A model generated the notes under the pieces. That model ran no database searches. It was given only the letters and a program-made list of their open reading frames with translations, and was not told where the DNA came from. Below, in pieces: positions 36,379 to 49,732 of a stretch of DNA of 64,000 nt. A program made the translations under genes and the position numbers. The number at the start of each line of letters is the position of its first letter. The stretch's first letter is position 1. Source of the DNA: Spisula solida. Its lineage: Eukaryota; Mollusca; Bivalvia; Venerida; Mactridae. The DNA lies in contig OX365945.1 in assembly GCA_947247005.1 (NCBI GenBank), positions 40,726,551 through 40,790,550 of the forward strand, in the 5' to 3' direction.

Positions 36379-36777
36379 ACATATCGATCGGCCGATTAAC
36401 GATGTTATCGCGGTAAGCGTTAAACGCACTAGTCAATTTCTACCGTGCTTTATATAAGACCTCATAATTTTCGTATCTATTATCCGATTTTGAATATTTA
36501 AAGCTTGTAATGAAGCAGAGATATATGTCTCTCTTTTAGACAACATTCAACACGATACCCTCATTAGTTAATCCACGGCGACGAGTAAGAATCCGTTCCG
36601 CGTAAAAGTAAGTTTAAAATATCCCGTTTTATACCAAATAAACGGTCGAAAATCATCAATTATTAATTTAATATTCGATCGATTTTGTTCGTTAAAGCTT
36701 GTTTTAAAAACTAATACTTAAAGGTTTTATAAAATGTAAAACTTGTTTTTAAAGCATTAATCGGCCGATCGATATGT
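36379..36777. mobile_element. MITE-like element with 21-bp perfect inverted ends
   Basis: ACATATCGATCGGCCGATTA at the left is matched by TAATCGGCCGATCGATATGT at the right, about 400 bp apart end to end. The ends themselves contain the palindrome ATCGGCCGAT. The interior has several TCG/CGA words, unusual against the CpG-poor surroundings. No target duplication or coding frame was identified. Confidence 0.55.
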
Positions 36778-39700
36778 GGGAGCGACGCCATGTTTACCCC
36801 TTTTACATACGTTAATATAGAGTGTCATTTAATTAACATGCGTGGTCATAAGGAGAATAAACAGTCAGTTATCTTGACACTGGTCGATTTCTCCAAGTCG
36901 TTAAAAATGGTACTTGTAAATATCCCTTCATTGATGCTCAGCAGTTACTTAAGTAAGTTCCAGGTAACTGCTGGTTCTCTTGGTGTCTTTAGCAGCACAA
37001 ATGTTTGAGTAAGGGTGGGCTTATCAGAACTGTGACATAAAATTATGATACAACCTGGATTCGATATTGGATTTAATGGCATCAGTACGCCACACAGCAG
37101 TACTTTCAGTGCTTTGATTCTTTGATTTGGCATAGAGGCAGTTAATTACAATGACGACCCAGCTGCAAACTTGGCCTAAATTTAACAGAGACAAACAGTG
37201 TGACAAAGTTTCATAAAGATCAGACCTGGATGGTGAATATAACCTTGATATAAGCTCTCGGCGCAGACATGTACATATACCTAGCCTTTTTTAATTCACC
37301 TAGTAAAACCATACTTGATTGAGATTACCAGACTTAAATCAGAATCTGTACAAAGGAATTTGAAATTATATCAGTACATATCATAGCAGGGCTCGACACT
37401 AAAACTGGTACGCTGGTCCGAGATCAGTGAAAATCCAGAAGGACCAGTGAACATGCTTGAGGACCAGTAACTGTCTTATTTACAAATTGGGCGTTTTTGC
37501 CGTCAGACCAGTGGCCAAAATAGTTAGTGTCTAGGCCTGCATAGTAGTCGATCCATTCAAAATCTCTATATTCATTAATATAATGACAAGAAGTACAACA
37601 TCGCCCGTCCAAAATGGAATCACGTAGCCAGTGCTCACAAAATAAAAGACGCAGGCAATTAAATTAGCTGATGCGACGAAGAATATTATACATGTATATA
37701 TCCCATCCAATCGTCAATCTATATACTTGCCTTATTTTACGAGAAAAAGTTATATCAAGTGCATCATCTGTTTCATTCGTTTGTCCCCGAGCTGAGTTTT
37801 TGTAATGTTCCACTCACAGTCAGATGATTTTGTCATTTTGAATATATCAGTCCACAATTTGTGCACAACTTACTCGTGCACCGATGCAAGTGAGTAGCTA
37901 AGGAATGTAACTGGTTCATAAATATTACTATTTCAAACTGTGCAGTGGTTGGAGACAAATGTAAAATGATCATGAAAAGTCCAAAGTAACTCACACTAAA
38001 TATAAACACATTAAGGGCATAATTATGGTGTATTCTATAGTTTGCTGTCATAATTTTAATAAATATACTATATATTAGAGATTTTGAATGGGTCGGCTGC
38101 TTTTTTTATGGAAATTTAAATTGCTGTGGTCTGTAGAAGTTAATAACTTTCAACAATAGAGTACAATGCTATACCAATTGCAATGTTAACTAAGTAGTAT
38201 GAAGATTTGAATGTATGTAACTGTAAGCAGACAGACAAAAGTCATGGTTAGATGGAACCTGATGTTAGCTTTATACATTGTATCATCATCTATCAGTACA
38301 ATGTATGATACATAGAAATACATAGAAATATGTTTAACAGCTGTTCACCAAACCTAAAGGGAAATCATGTTTTCAGCCGGAATACATTGGCGTTTCATAC
38401 CTAAGTCATTGTAGAACTATGCATCACCTAAGACAGGGCTATATATTGCACTAAAGCAAGAACAGTAAGAGGTATGAAAACACAGACTGTGAGTCAGAAG
38501 TTTACCCATGTCGTTCCATCAGTACTGGTCTTCCATAATCATGATAAAGTTGCACAATGCCTACAGCAATAAGTCTTGTAGATAATCTTATAATGGTCCA
38601 ATTTCCTAGTCAGAGCTACCAACTATACAGTAATTTTTAACATGAATATGCAACACTGCCTTAATACTGACTTTAATCAAAGCACTATCAGCACCTGAAG
38701 AAGAGGCTGGTACCTGAGGTCAAACAATTGTACTACTAGCCACAAATTGAATTCCAGACCAGATCCAGTGGTAAGTGTTGACTTGATTTGGTTTCATTCC
38801 CAGTCGCGGCAGGTCAACTTCATTCATGAAGATTTTACAACAAATATAATATTTCTCTCCGTATGTAAAAATATCAGAACTAATTATCTACTCATAATTG
38901 ATGCAGTTATTTATTGGTTGCTGCATACAATAATCTGGTCATTTATGAGAAATATCCACATTTACTTAATGTCAACAACCCAAACTTTGTCAAATAATGT
39001 GCTTAATGTGGATAACTGAAAAATGTCTGTATGGGAATTAGACTTATTAATGTCAATTTATGTTTATAATTGAGGCCAAATGTTATAATCTAAAGTCTGA
39101 CACGTTTTTAAGATTAACAGCAATAGTGCAAGGCATATTTTGGATTTATATTGTGTAGACATTATTGAATTCCTGCATGAAGCACAATCATTAATGCACT
39201 GTTGTTTACCCCTCCAATCATATTTGGTACCATTGATCTGAGTCATCCTTTACAATTTCAGACTAACATTGAAGTAAATGCAGCCTCTATTGCATGTACA
39301 AGATTACATATTGCCTTAATCGATGACCTTTTTATTAACATCAGATTACACATATTGGAAAGCGACCTAGATTCCAGGACTAAAACTGCCAACAAAGCCA
39401 TAGATTGCCGGACCTCTGCATTTAATGTTTAACAGCAGCATATCATAAACAAGTTACACCATTGAGCAGGGTTTTCATTATTAACCAATTGCTGATAGTA
39501 AAAATATATTTTTTAAATTGTGTTTGGATTGGTTATTTTTTTGAAAAATAGAAGATTTTTATTAACAATTATAAAGCGATTTATCAGGTCAGTCACTTCT
39601 TGGTATATAAACATTGCAAATTCTCTTCTTTTAATATATATTTTGTGTATTAGAATGTAGCTAAATGAATAAGGTATTGGTTTTCACTGCATTCTTTTTC

Positions 39701-40624
39701 CAATCAAAACGTTTAAAACAATAAACATGATATGATATTGCAATGTTTGTAAATGGACTATGCTGTAGAAAGGACTGATCAAATAGGTTTTTTTCTGAAC
39801 CAATCTGTTATCAATACAAAAATAATGAAAACCCTGATTGAGTTATCAGACTAACATCTAGCCTTTTCACCAAACTATATCATCTTCTTACACTAGTCTA
39901 TAGGTTGCCTTCAGCAAAGAATAAACCAATACTTAGTTTTGCTTCCACTATTACATTTTGGCAAGGCAACAAAACAACAGACATGTTCTCTGTGCCAGAA
40001 GCTATCTATAGAACCATGATGACAGCTCAGGTGAAGCAGTTTGCATATAATAAGAAAAAATGTAGTAATTTGTAGCATACTTTCTCAGGTATAGCAACAC
40101 AAACTTCACAGACTGAATTTAATATGAGAGTAATCAGTGTATGTAGTAGGAATGAGAAGTTAGAAGTTGAAAGCTTCAGACTAACAACATAGCTTAGCAA
40201 CTACTGATATATAATGAAGATGTATGACAAGATGTAACAAGACATATCAGTGAATTAAGGTTATTCCAACGTTTTTGATCAGCCTGTACAAGGTTTATCA
40301 AACCTGTTATATTTATCAATAACACATGTATGGTTATAATTTGGGAAGTTCCTAAATGTTTTGCTCGGCTAGTTTTTATGATATACTTAGATTTTGGAGA
40401 AACCCCTAAAAATTGAAGTTTGCTTTACCGAAAAAGTTTTGACATTTAACAACATAGAATTTGGCATGCATGAAATTTCATATACAGAATCATACAGCAA
40501 CGTTTATTTTAGACTGTGCTTTATTTGTGTTTTTAAATGTTATTTTAAAATAATTATGTAGATTTTCTTGTTTGACCAAAAATAAGTTAAATGAAAAAAA
40601 AATGGTTGAACAACATAGAGGATA

Positions 40625-40773
40625 TTTGTTGATTTTGGTGTAAGATCGTATTTTATTTCATCGAGTGATCACAGAAAATCAATATTTTCAAGAGTGGCGT
40701 AGCCACGAGTGAAAATATAATTTTATGTGATCACGAGTGAAATAAAATTGATCTTTCACCAAAAATCAACAAA
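40625..40773. repeat. Long imperfect palindrome (foldback element)
   Basis: The left arm (TTTGTTGATTTTGGTG...) is the complement of the right arm (...CACCAAAAATCAACAAA), with TGATCAC words at matching distances. The centre is an exact mini-hairpin, GTGGC-GTA-GCCAC, at 40694-40706. The arms are symmetric about position 40699-40700. Transcribed, this would give a near-150-nt hairpin. A second perfect stem (CAGTGAAAATAAC...GTTATTTTCACTG) lies at 40945-40987 and may belong to the same element. Confidence 0.8.
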
Positions 40774-41469
40774 TTTTCTGTTTATTATATGCTTTAATAT
40801 CTCTTAAAAGTGTACCGTAATTGGCTTAATTGGAAAAATCATGGCGAAATTGGAACGTCACGACAACGTAACGTACATTTTAAAGCCCGGCGCCGTTGAC
40901 GTTACGTTACTTTTTCTGAACGATACTGGAACCAGCTTCTCAAACAGTGAAAATAACAAAGTGGTAATTTCACTGTTATTTTCACTGAAAAATCTCCGTA
41001 ATCCATAGAAAGCAAATAATAAACAGTTTTACGTACATGCATCACATAGATTAACACTTACAAAAGTATTAGCCCAACTTTCATGGCAATAGCTCGGCTA
41101 AATTTTAATTAAAGTTTGAGTGATTTCAGAAATGCTGAAAAACAGGGGCGGGATGAATCAACATTTTGCATAGTTACAATGTATCAATTTTTCGATAATA
41201 TATTTTTATAAAGAATGTGTAATTTAAGATGCGTACAGTTTTAGCTATGGTTTCTTCTGTATTTGTTCGTCTATATTTTTAAGAAATAATTGCAAAAGAA
41301 CATCCCTCTAAAATATACAGGATGCTTTAAAAAAAGTATTAATACTTCGGTAAGTTTTGGTGTGAGCGCATAGTACTATGTTTTACATAATTATTACCTT
41401 GTACCTAGTATTTGCGAGTTTTCGTGTTTAAAAGCATTTGGAATAAATGATCCATAAAATTATAATAAT

Positions 41470-42430
41470 AACAAGAGCTGTCCATACAGAGCTACAGATA
41501 AGCTGCGTATTGGGGTAATTACCCAATTAATTTTCTTAAAAACCCAATAGACTTTGCGAAGAGGGAGTAAGAAAAAGCAAAGACAATTTGAAATACCCAA
41601 ATAGAAAAGGATAGTGATATATAGTACATAAAAGCTTATTTACCCTTTGAGTTTTATTAAATACCCAATTAAATTTGTCAAAACCCAATCAAAATTGAAA
41701 CTCAGGGGTAAAATACCCAATTGACTAAAACCTTATCTGTAGCTCTGCCATATGACTATTCGCAGCCATTTGTCACATAAATCTAAGTTCAAAACAGGCT
41801 ATAAGTTACACAAGTTAGTTTCAATGCAATATCATTGATAGTACATGCGATAATATTTGGTCTGAATGTAACTTGCACATAAAACTTTTAACCAGGAAAC
41901 ATCTAAGGGGCATAACTCTACTTAAAATCAAAATGGAGTTATAGCACTTGACCAGTAGAGTTGACTTATGATGATGAGTGTTGTAAGTTACAATGCTGTA
42001 TCATTGATAGTATATGAGATATGGTATGAATGTAGCTTGCATACAAAACTTTAATCAAGAAAAGACTACATTAAAAAGGGGCAAAACTCTACTTAAAATC
42101 AAAATGGAGTTATTGCACTTGGCTGGTAGTGTCAACTATTGATGGTTAACAAGTGATGTAAGTTACATTATGTAAGATATAGTCAAATATAGTAGCCTGC
42201 ACCAAAAACCTTAACCAAACAGTCTAAGTAAAAAAGGGGCATAACTCCTATTAAAATCAAAATGGGAGTTATTGCACTTGACCAACAGTGTCCACTCACA
42301 ATGGTAAACAAGTGTGGTAAGTTTCAATGCTATAGCATGGATAGTATGTAACCTATTGCCAAATAAATTAGCCTGCACCAAAAACCTTAACCAAGAGTGT
42401 GACACTGATGAATGGGCGAGTACAATAAAA
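41470..42430 (+). repeat. Dispersed repeat family H, about 160-bp units, MITE-interrupted
   Basis: The head is AACAAGAGCTGTCCATA, split by the 41487-41747 element and resuming at TATGACTATTCGCAGCC. It is followed by about three units with AAAATCAAAATGGAGTTAT and GCACTTGACCAG. The layout (AACAAGAG head, tandem units) resembles families A and G, although the units differ. Confidence 0.7.
41487..41747. mobile_element. 261-bp MITE with 16-bp TIR and 5-bp target duplication
   Basis: The ends CAGAGCTACAGATAAG and CTTATCTGTAGCTCTG are perfect inverted copies. CCATA directly precedes (41482-41486) and follows (41748-41752) the element, and removing the element restores a continuous family H head. 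The interior repeats TACCCAATT-type words and encodes nothing. A 5-bp duplication is unusual for common MITE classes, so the superfamily is left open. Confidence 0.88.
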
Positions 42431-43633
42431 AGTAGTAATTCCTATAGTCTAGGGAATCTTGGCAAAAATTAACTAAGCTCGGAGTAAACACCTCAGCATG
42501 AAAAAGCTAGGATTACCCTACAGTATATGCATTGTGATAGGTATTACACCCCTAGAGTTGACCAATGAAGAAAAGCGTTTAATTTTGGTCATAAAAACAT
42601 AGAAAATGTTGCACATGTTTGCATGATCCAATGGATTCGCTTGATAACCTTCAACAATGTCTTCGACAAACAAATGGGAAGAGCATTCTCTATACACTGG
42701 CGTCTGGATAATTCTAGACACAGTCTGTATTGATACTATTCTCATAAAAATCCTCTTTAAATTCTCAACACAACCCATTTCTGAAAATGATTCAAGTTGA
42801 CAAAGTTCTTGTTCTAAGTTACAGTAGAGTTTTTACCTCTCAGCATATTTAAAGCTGAACAGAAGAATATGGAAACACACTGATGCACTCTTTGACATCT
42901 GAGTAGCACCAAAATACAAAATTGCCAGCTTAACAAGAATTATTCACAAAGCAATCATCCTTGTCAACAAAGAGTGGATTTAATTTATCAAAATGGAGTC
43001 CGCTTTGGCTGGGGGATTATATTATGCTGATGGAACAATACCTGTAGGAACAATTAAAGTTAATTAAACGGAGAGGTTTATTTAGTAATCATTAAATATT
43101 ATTGATTCTAAACGTGACATGATGTGTGCTGCTTAAACAAGGAATTCCAATCATCTTCTGATTGAATACTTGACATAATATATATATAAGCAATGTCATG
43201 GAAGTGGGAAAGCAATATATATATACTATAAGAATTAGTGTGCCAACAAACATAATGGTTCAAAAAAGTAGAAGCACAGTAGATTACCTTAGGGAAAAGG
43301 GAAACTAGAGGTGCTGTTAGCAGAAGTGACATCTGAAGCAATAAGTTTCTAGCTAATGAGTGTGGAAGCATGTCTCAGACATTGCTATAATCGAATCATT
43401 ATAATCCTATAATGGCTATCAGTAACACAAATACTGATTATATTATAGACAACCATTTTTCTGAAATAATCTTAAATACTGTACAAAGTTTATATCATAA
43501 ATACTCATTAAATTATTAAATGGCTATTGTGACATGTTTCAGTGCAATTTTCCAACCAATCATATATTTTTCCTCAGCAGAAGAATCCTACCCTTCAGAT
43601 AGCAAATAGAAATCTCTACTATGATGAGACCTC

Positions 43634-43925
43634 ACAAGAGAGCCCAAGGGCCCTAGGTCGCTCACCTGTCATAGTAGTTCATGCAGACCCCTAAGATGAT
43701 CTAAGTAACACATGTATGGTTATGATTTGGGAATGACCTTGTGACCTAGTTTTTGAACCGGAATGACCAATAGAGAAATTTACTAAGATTTTGTTGAGAT
43801 GATCATAGTGACCAAGTTTCATAAAGATAGGTCAAAATTGTGACCTCTACTGTCTACACAAGCAAATTGTTGACAGACGGATGAAAAGTGATCACAAAAG
43901 CTCACTTTGTTAGTTAGCAATTAGT
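43634..43925 (+). repeat. Family A dispersed repeat, short copy 7
   Basis: The head CACAAGAGAGCCCAAGGGCC is followed by about one internal unit and then by GTGATCACAAAAGCTCACTT. The closing GACAGGTGAGC has decayed into TTAGTGGCAAGCAA. It is a short or internally deleted copy. Confidence 0.75.
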
Positions 43926-44849
43926 GGCAAGCAAATTTAAATAGGAATTAGATCAATCGGGCTGAATTTAGAGCTAAAACGTTACAGCAATGACAGAAAC
44001 TGTTATTTAATTTAAGAAACAGCAATGGAGGAAATTCCCCCATGTAATATCAATAAAATAGAGTAGTATTTGCATCATTACTTAGACAAACGACAATTCA
44101 TCTCCAGCAATAAACAGTACTGGTAACAATTAATAATCAATATAAAACTATGTTTCGACAGAATTCATCCAAAGAATCACTGAGGACTCATCAGAAATGT
44201 TTCAGTACTTAATTTCAGCAAGTCTTGGCAAAGCAACATCATTGACACATTAATAGCAAAACACTTCCATAATTATTGAGCAAACAAGGATATTTGATCA
44301 AACAAATATTTGGACAAATAAATATATCATTTTCTTCTGTAAATAGGCACAACAAATCAATATACAGAAGTCCTAGTCGGAGAATCACTTGCAAGCACTC
44401 GGAATAAAAATCATGATTTAAACAGACAAGTTTTTTGGTAACTCTACATAATGACTGTGCAATGAAATCTGTACATACTATATATAGTCACATAATTAAT
44501 CAGTCTTCGTATATAAATTTGGCAAGATGTCAAGAACAACTGTAAAATTTTCTATGAGAGTAGTGATTTTTCATGAACAAAATATGAAGATTGTTTTGGT
44601 TATTAATTTTTCAAATTTTCATTTTTTCTACTAATTATTCTCAAGCCATAATATGTAGTAATGACTTTTGCCAGTCTGAAAATTTATTGTTTGACTTAAA
44701 AACAGCCATACTGTTAGTTTCTTTTAAAACAGCAGGAACAAAAGGAGGAAAATATGCATTCTTTTTGGGAGAAAAATATTGACTTTTTGTAAAAAAAATA
44801 GAGGTTATTTTGCAAAGGGAAAGTGCCTGTATTCGGCTAAAAAATTTAT

Positions 44850-45410
44850 AAGTGTAAAAAAAGGGCTGTAACTCCCTTAAAATTGGTCTGACCAGCATAT
44901 GCCGACCATATGCACAGTAAGACATGGTATTAATCAGTCATGCAAAGTTTCGTTGAAATCCGACCAATGGTTACAGAGAAAAAAAGCAGACAAAGATGGC
45001 ACAGACCAACCAGCCTCAAGCATGACTCCACTGCACCAATCAATGGTTACAGAGGAAAAGTGCAGACAAAATCTATAAGTGTAATAAAACAAAGGGCCAT
45101 AACTCCCTTAAAATTGATCCAATCACCTTTTGCCGACGATATGCACAACTAGACTTGGTACTGATAAATCATGTAGTTTCGTTGAAATCAGACCTTAGGT
45201 AACAGAGAAATAGCGCAAACAAAATTTAGAAGTATAAAAAAACAAAGGGCCATAACTCCCTTAAAATTTATCCGACCATGCGCCGAGGATATGTACAACT
45301 ATACTTGGTACTGAAGAGTCATGCAAAGTTTGATTGAAATCCCACCAATGGTTGCTGAGAATAGCACAGACAAAAATATACAGACCAACCAAGTAACCAA
45401 CAGATCAACC
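44850..45410 (+). repeat. Dispersed repeat family F, tandem units
   Basis: CATAACTCCCTTAAAATTGA, GATATGCACAACTAGACTTG and CATGCAAAGTTTGATTGAAA recur about every 160-180 bp (around 44870, 45098, 45250). The last unit grades into the 24-bp minisatellite at 45412. Related copies lie at 51600-51990, 56940-57300, 59785-60137 and 63701-63790. Confidence 0.75.
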
Positions 45411-45411
45411 A

Positions 45412-45725
45412 TGTACCAGCAGAATGAGGCAGTCAGGTACCAGCAGAATGAGGCAGTCAGGTACCAGCAGAATGAGGCAGTCAGGTACCAGCAGCATGAG
45501 GCGGCCAGGTACCAGCAGCATGAGGCGGCCAGGTACCAGCAGCATGAGTCGGCCAGGTACCAGCAGCATGAGGCGGCCAGGTACCAGCAGCATGAGGCGG
45601 CCACGTACCAGCAGCATGAAGCGGCCAGGTACCAGCAGCATGAGGCGGCCAGGTACCAGCAGCATGAAGCGGCCAGGTACCAGCAGCATGAGGCAGTCAG
45701 GTACCAGCAGGTTGATGCTTCCAGA
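45412..45725. repeat. 24-bp minisatellite (13 units) at the end of a family F copy
   Basis: The unit is GTACCAGCAGCATGAGGCGG plus CCAG, with AATGAGGCAGTCAG variants in the first and last units. It is noticeably GC-richer than its surroundings. Since 24 is a multiple of three, frames stay open on both strands (for example RYQQHEAA, 167 codons on + at 45321-45824). That frame starts in family F and ends in family A, so I do not call it a gene. Confidence 0.93.
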
Positions 45726-45772
45726 TACCAGCTAGAATTAGATTTACAAGAGGAATACAAATATATTTCTAT

Positions 45773-46563
45773 ACAAGAGGGCCCAAAGGGCCATAGGTCG
45801 CTCACCTGTCCTAGTTGTTCATGAACCCCTAATGGTAGCCTCTATTGCATGTACAAGGTATTCATATTGTCTTATGCTTAATAATTTACATCACATTTAG
45901 ACCCAATGACATATTGAAGTGATTTGACCTTGTAACCTAGGCTGACCCAATATCGAACTTGACCTAGGTTGTGTTGAGATGATCATTGTGACCTAGTTTC
46001 ATAAAGATTAGGCCAAAATTGTGACCTCTAATGACTACACAAGGTTTTACTATGATTTGACCTTGTGACCTAGTTTTTGACCCCGGATGACCCAATATCA
46101 AACTTGACCTAGATTTTGTTGAGATGATCATTTTGACCAAGTTTCATAAAGATTAGGCCAAAATTGTGACCTCTAGTGACTACACAAGGTATTTCTATGA
46201 TTTGACCTTGTGACCTAGTTTTTGACCCCAGATTTCCCAATATCGAACTTGATCTCGATTTTGTTGAGCTGATTATTGTGACCAAGTTTCATAAAGATTA
46301 GGCCAAAATTGTGACCTCTAGTGACTACACAAGGTTTTTCTATGATTTGACATTGTGACCTTGTTTTTGACCCCGGATGACCCAATATCGAACTTGACCT
46401 AGATTTTGTTGAGGTATTTATTGTGACAAAGTTTCATAAAGATTAGGCCAAAATTGTGACCTCTAGTGTCTACACAAACAAATTGTGAACGGACGGACGG
46501 ACGACGGACGAAGAGTGATCACAAAAGCTCACCTTGTCACTTTGTGACAGGTGAGCTAAAAAC
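45773..46563 (+). repeat. Family A dispersed repeat, copy 8
   Basis: The head is ATACAAGAGGGCCCAAAGGG and the end GACAGGTGAGCTAAAAA. CACAAGGT recurs at 46038, 46183 and 46328, again exactly 145 bp apart. It begins immediately after the 24-bp minisatellite, so families F and A are joined here. Confidence 0.92.
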
Positions 46564-47225
46564 AAGTATACAAAATTTACTGGATGAAAAAGACTAAGAG
46601 AATGATACAAGCAGGTCCTTTATGAAATCATCTCTAAAAATTAAGTTCATACGGGTAATAGTGATTGCAGCTTGCATGTAATACCTCCTAAACTACAATT
46701 AGTATTGTAATGTTCCCTAAAGCACTGAAAGATCTCAGTATTCCACAAAACTAATAACACACTTCTAGTGGCAAATTCTCACTACTGACTGAGAAAGCCA
46801 ATCAAACAAACATAAAAACAACAAAACAGATTACTTTAAACATAGTAATGTAACAAATTACTGTATATGAAGAAAGTACAATAATGACTTTTATCACAAT
46901 GATAATATTTGTTCATACATAAGTTATTTCTATTTTGAGTACCAGTGGATGTTATACCAGTATACAATATATAATTGAGCTGTCGTATGGAACCAAGAAG
47001 ACCAAGTGCATTCTAACACAAGCACCATATTTTCAATTTAAGTCATTGTTTTTGGTATTACCTATCAACATGCTACGGACCTAAGGTGCAAAATAATGAA
47101 CACATGATGTGTCCTTGATTTCCTCCTGTGAAAATGTGATTTGAACCTATTCCGCTATGAATGAGTGATTTTCAATGGAATTTTACGGGGGAAACCCGCG
47201 TATAATATAATATATATTCTATTTC

Positions 47226-47480
47226 AACAAGAGATGTTTGTAAAACAAAATAGTAAAAAAATTGCAACCTTGGCCCACTGACCTTAAAATCAATAATGAT
47301 CAACTACTGATGCTGACCTACATCCCTATAAAGATTGAAGATCCTAGGCCTAACCTACGATGAGTTAGTGATCGCAAACAATTTGGTTAAAGATCACAGC
47401 AACCTTCACCTTTAATCTACTGACTTCAAAATCAATAGGGGACATCAGCAATTGATGACAAACCTCGCAATTTGCTGATA
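47226..47480 (+). repeat. Possible dispersed repeat with ACAAGAG head
   Basis: It opens with AACAAGAGATGTTTGTAAAA and contains GCCCACTGACCTTAAAATCA and AAAGATTGAAGATCCTAGGC. The style (AACAAGAG head, short conserved phrases) is like families A, G and H, but there is no second copy in the window to confirm it. Confidence 0.35.
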
Positions 47481-48862
47481 AATTTGGTATGTCAAATTAT
47501 AGTGCTTATAGTTTTTCACAATTTAAAAAAGCTACCGACCTACCGCGCTTACTTCTTTCACAATTTTGAGATTTTCATGCTTAATTTTATACATATCAGC
47601 TGGTAAATTATGCAGATAGAAGGTCGGGTTTCCTGTCAAATCTCTGTCAAATGAAGCTGGTACATCATCTGCCTGCAGAAACTATTTGACTTGTACATGT
47701 TTACAAGCTCATAATTATGTAGCAGAATGGTGGTACTCTGACGGAAGCCATTAAAACTGTGAACAGTTCAAACATTACATAGGAATAATTCAGATATATT
47801 GATCTACTTAGGGAGAAAATTTGACATGTTATTTTTTTTACATGGCTTCTTTTGGGGGAGGAAATCAATGAAATATATATACATGTCATTTTCTTGAAGT
47901 CAAGCAGACACCAAAATATGGATACATCATCCTGTAATCAAATGTACCACAAGCTGAATAGTGACAATACCTGCTTCTGTCGCAAGTGGGATACTAATAA
48001 TAAGTCAAATACGTGGGGTGATTCAGAAATATTATAGGACTTTTTCCTTAGCAGCGCAGCAAATCTGAAATTTAGATAAACTAATTTGCTGTAAATATTG
48101 TTTCCTCTGTCACTTATAAATATTGAAGCATTTGGTTGAAAAATAAAAAAATCTATTAAATATACTATGTACCATGGAGACAGGTCACGCCATGACGTTA
48201 TGGTATGTCCCCTTTCCAACACACTTTTTTAACAGCCATTGGGCCCTAGGTCCCTCACCTGTCGTAGTAGTGCATGCACACCCCTATAGTGACCTAAGTA
48301 ATGAATTGCAAATTTTGTAATGATTTGACCTTGATCATTGTGTCACAAAATAGTGTCTACATAATGTTTTTCTATGATTTGATCCTGTGACCTAGTTTTT
48401 GATCTCTGATAACCCAATATCAACCTTGACCTAGATTATGTAGAGATCATCATTGTGATCAAGTTTCATAAATATTAAGTTAAAATTGTGACCTCTAGTG
48501 ACTGCACAATGTTTTTCTATCAGTTGACCTTGTGACCTAGTTTTTGACCCAACATCGAGCTTGACCTAGATTTTGCTGAGATGATCATTGTGACCAAGTT
48601 TTATAAAGATTAGGTCAAAATAGTGACCTCTAAAGACTACACAAGGTTTGTCAATGATTTGACCTTGTGATCTAGTTTTTGACCCCAAATTACCCAATAT
48701 CAAACTTGGCCTAGATTTTGTGAGCAAGTTTCATAAAGATTAGGTCAAAATTGTGACCTCTAGAGACTACACAAGGTTTTTCTATGATATGATTTGACCT
48801 AGTTTTGACCCCAGGTGACCCAATATTAAACTTGGCTAGATGATTTCATAAAGATTAGGTCA

Positions 48863-49732
48863 CTTTTCTATAACAAAAATCTCCTTATAAATCAACAATA
48901 CATATATTTACCCTCCTTCTACAAAAAAGGAATAAGATTTATTAAAGATGTAATTGATGATCAAGGAAAGTTTGTTGATATCAAATATCTAGAGGAAATA
49001 ACAGGGGAAAAATTGAATTTTCTACTATACTATGGGCTTAGAAATGCTGTGAACAAGTATATTAAAGCAAATAAAATACCATTAGAAAAAAATAATAAGT
49101 TCCTGAATCCCAGCATGAATTGCTATTTACATCCGATTCTAACAAAGAAGGATGCAAATAAATTTATATATAAAACACTGATAAAAAATGGTGAAACACC
49201 AACAAGCAAATCTAAGTGGGAATTATTAAGTAACAACAATATAGACTGGGACTTCATATACAGCTACGTCTTTAAATATACTAGAGACACATATATACAA
49301 TGGTTACAAACAAGAATTGTACATAGAATTCTAGCTACCAATACACTACTTTATAAAATGAAAATTAAATCAAATAACCTATGTACGTTTTGTACAAGAC
49401 ATGAAGAAACAATATCCCATCTATTTTGGGAATGTTGCAGAGTAAGACCAATTATACAATTTTTGAATAATGAAATAGTTCATCTGGAACCCAACTATAA
49501 AATAAATAAGATAAATCTTGTATTAGGATCTGGGAAAAAAGAGTACATACCTATTGATATTGTTCTTTTAGAATATAAAAAATATGTATACCTATGTAAA
49601 AGGAAAGAAATCTTACCTAGTACTGAAAGTTTAAAGAACAGTTTAAAACTTGCATGGGAGATATATCAAAAATCAGGCATAACAGATATAGAATACAACA
49701 GATGGTCCATTGTAAGACACTTTTGTTTATAA
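48863..49732 (+). pseudogene. C-terminal fragment of a LINE ORF2 (post-RT region with zinc knuckle)
   Basis: The frame is open from the truncation point to the stop at 49732 (about 289 codons). It starts with FYKKGIRFIKDVIDDQGKF and LNFLLYYGL, typical of the region after the reverse-transcriptase core in L1/Tx1-type elements. Near the middle it has CTFCTRHEETISHLFWEC, the CxxC...HLFWEC zinc-knuckle motif (zf-RVT type). It lacks the endonuclease and reverse-transcriptase catalytic domains, so it cannot act alone. The absence of internal stops suggests a fairly young insertion. Confidence 0.88.

Noticed and set aside
37424..37612. Minus-strand frame near GGTCCGAGATCAGTGAAAAT
   Set aside because: The repeated GGACCAGT phrases suggest a dispersed repeat. 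The frame lacks conserved motifs that I can name.
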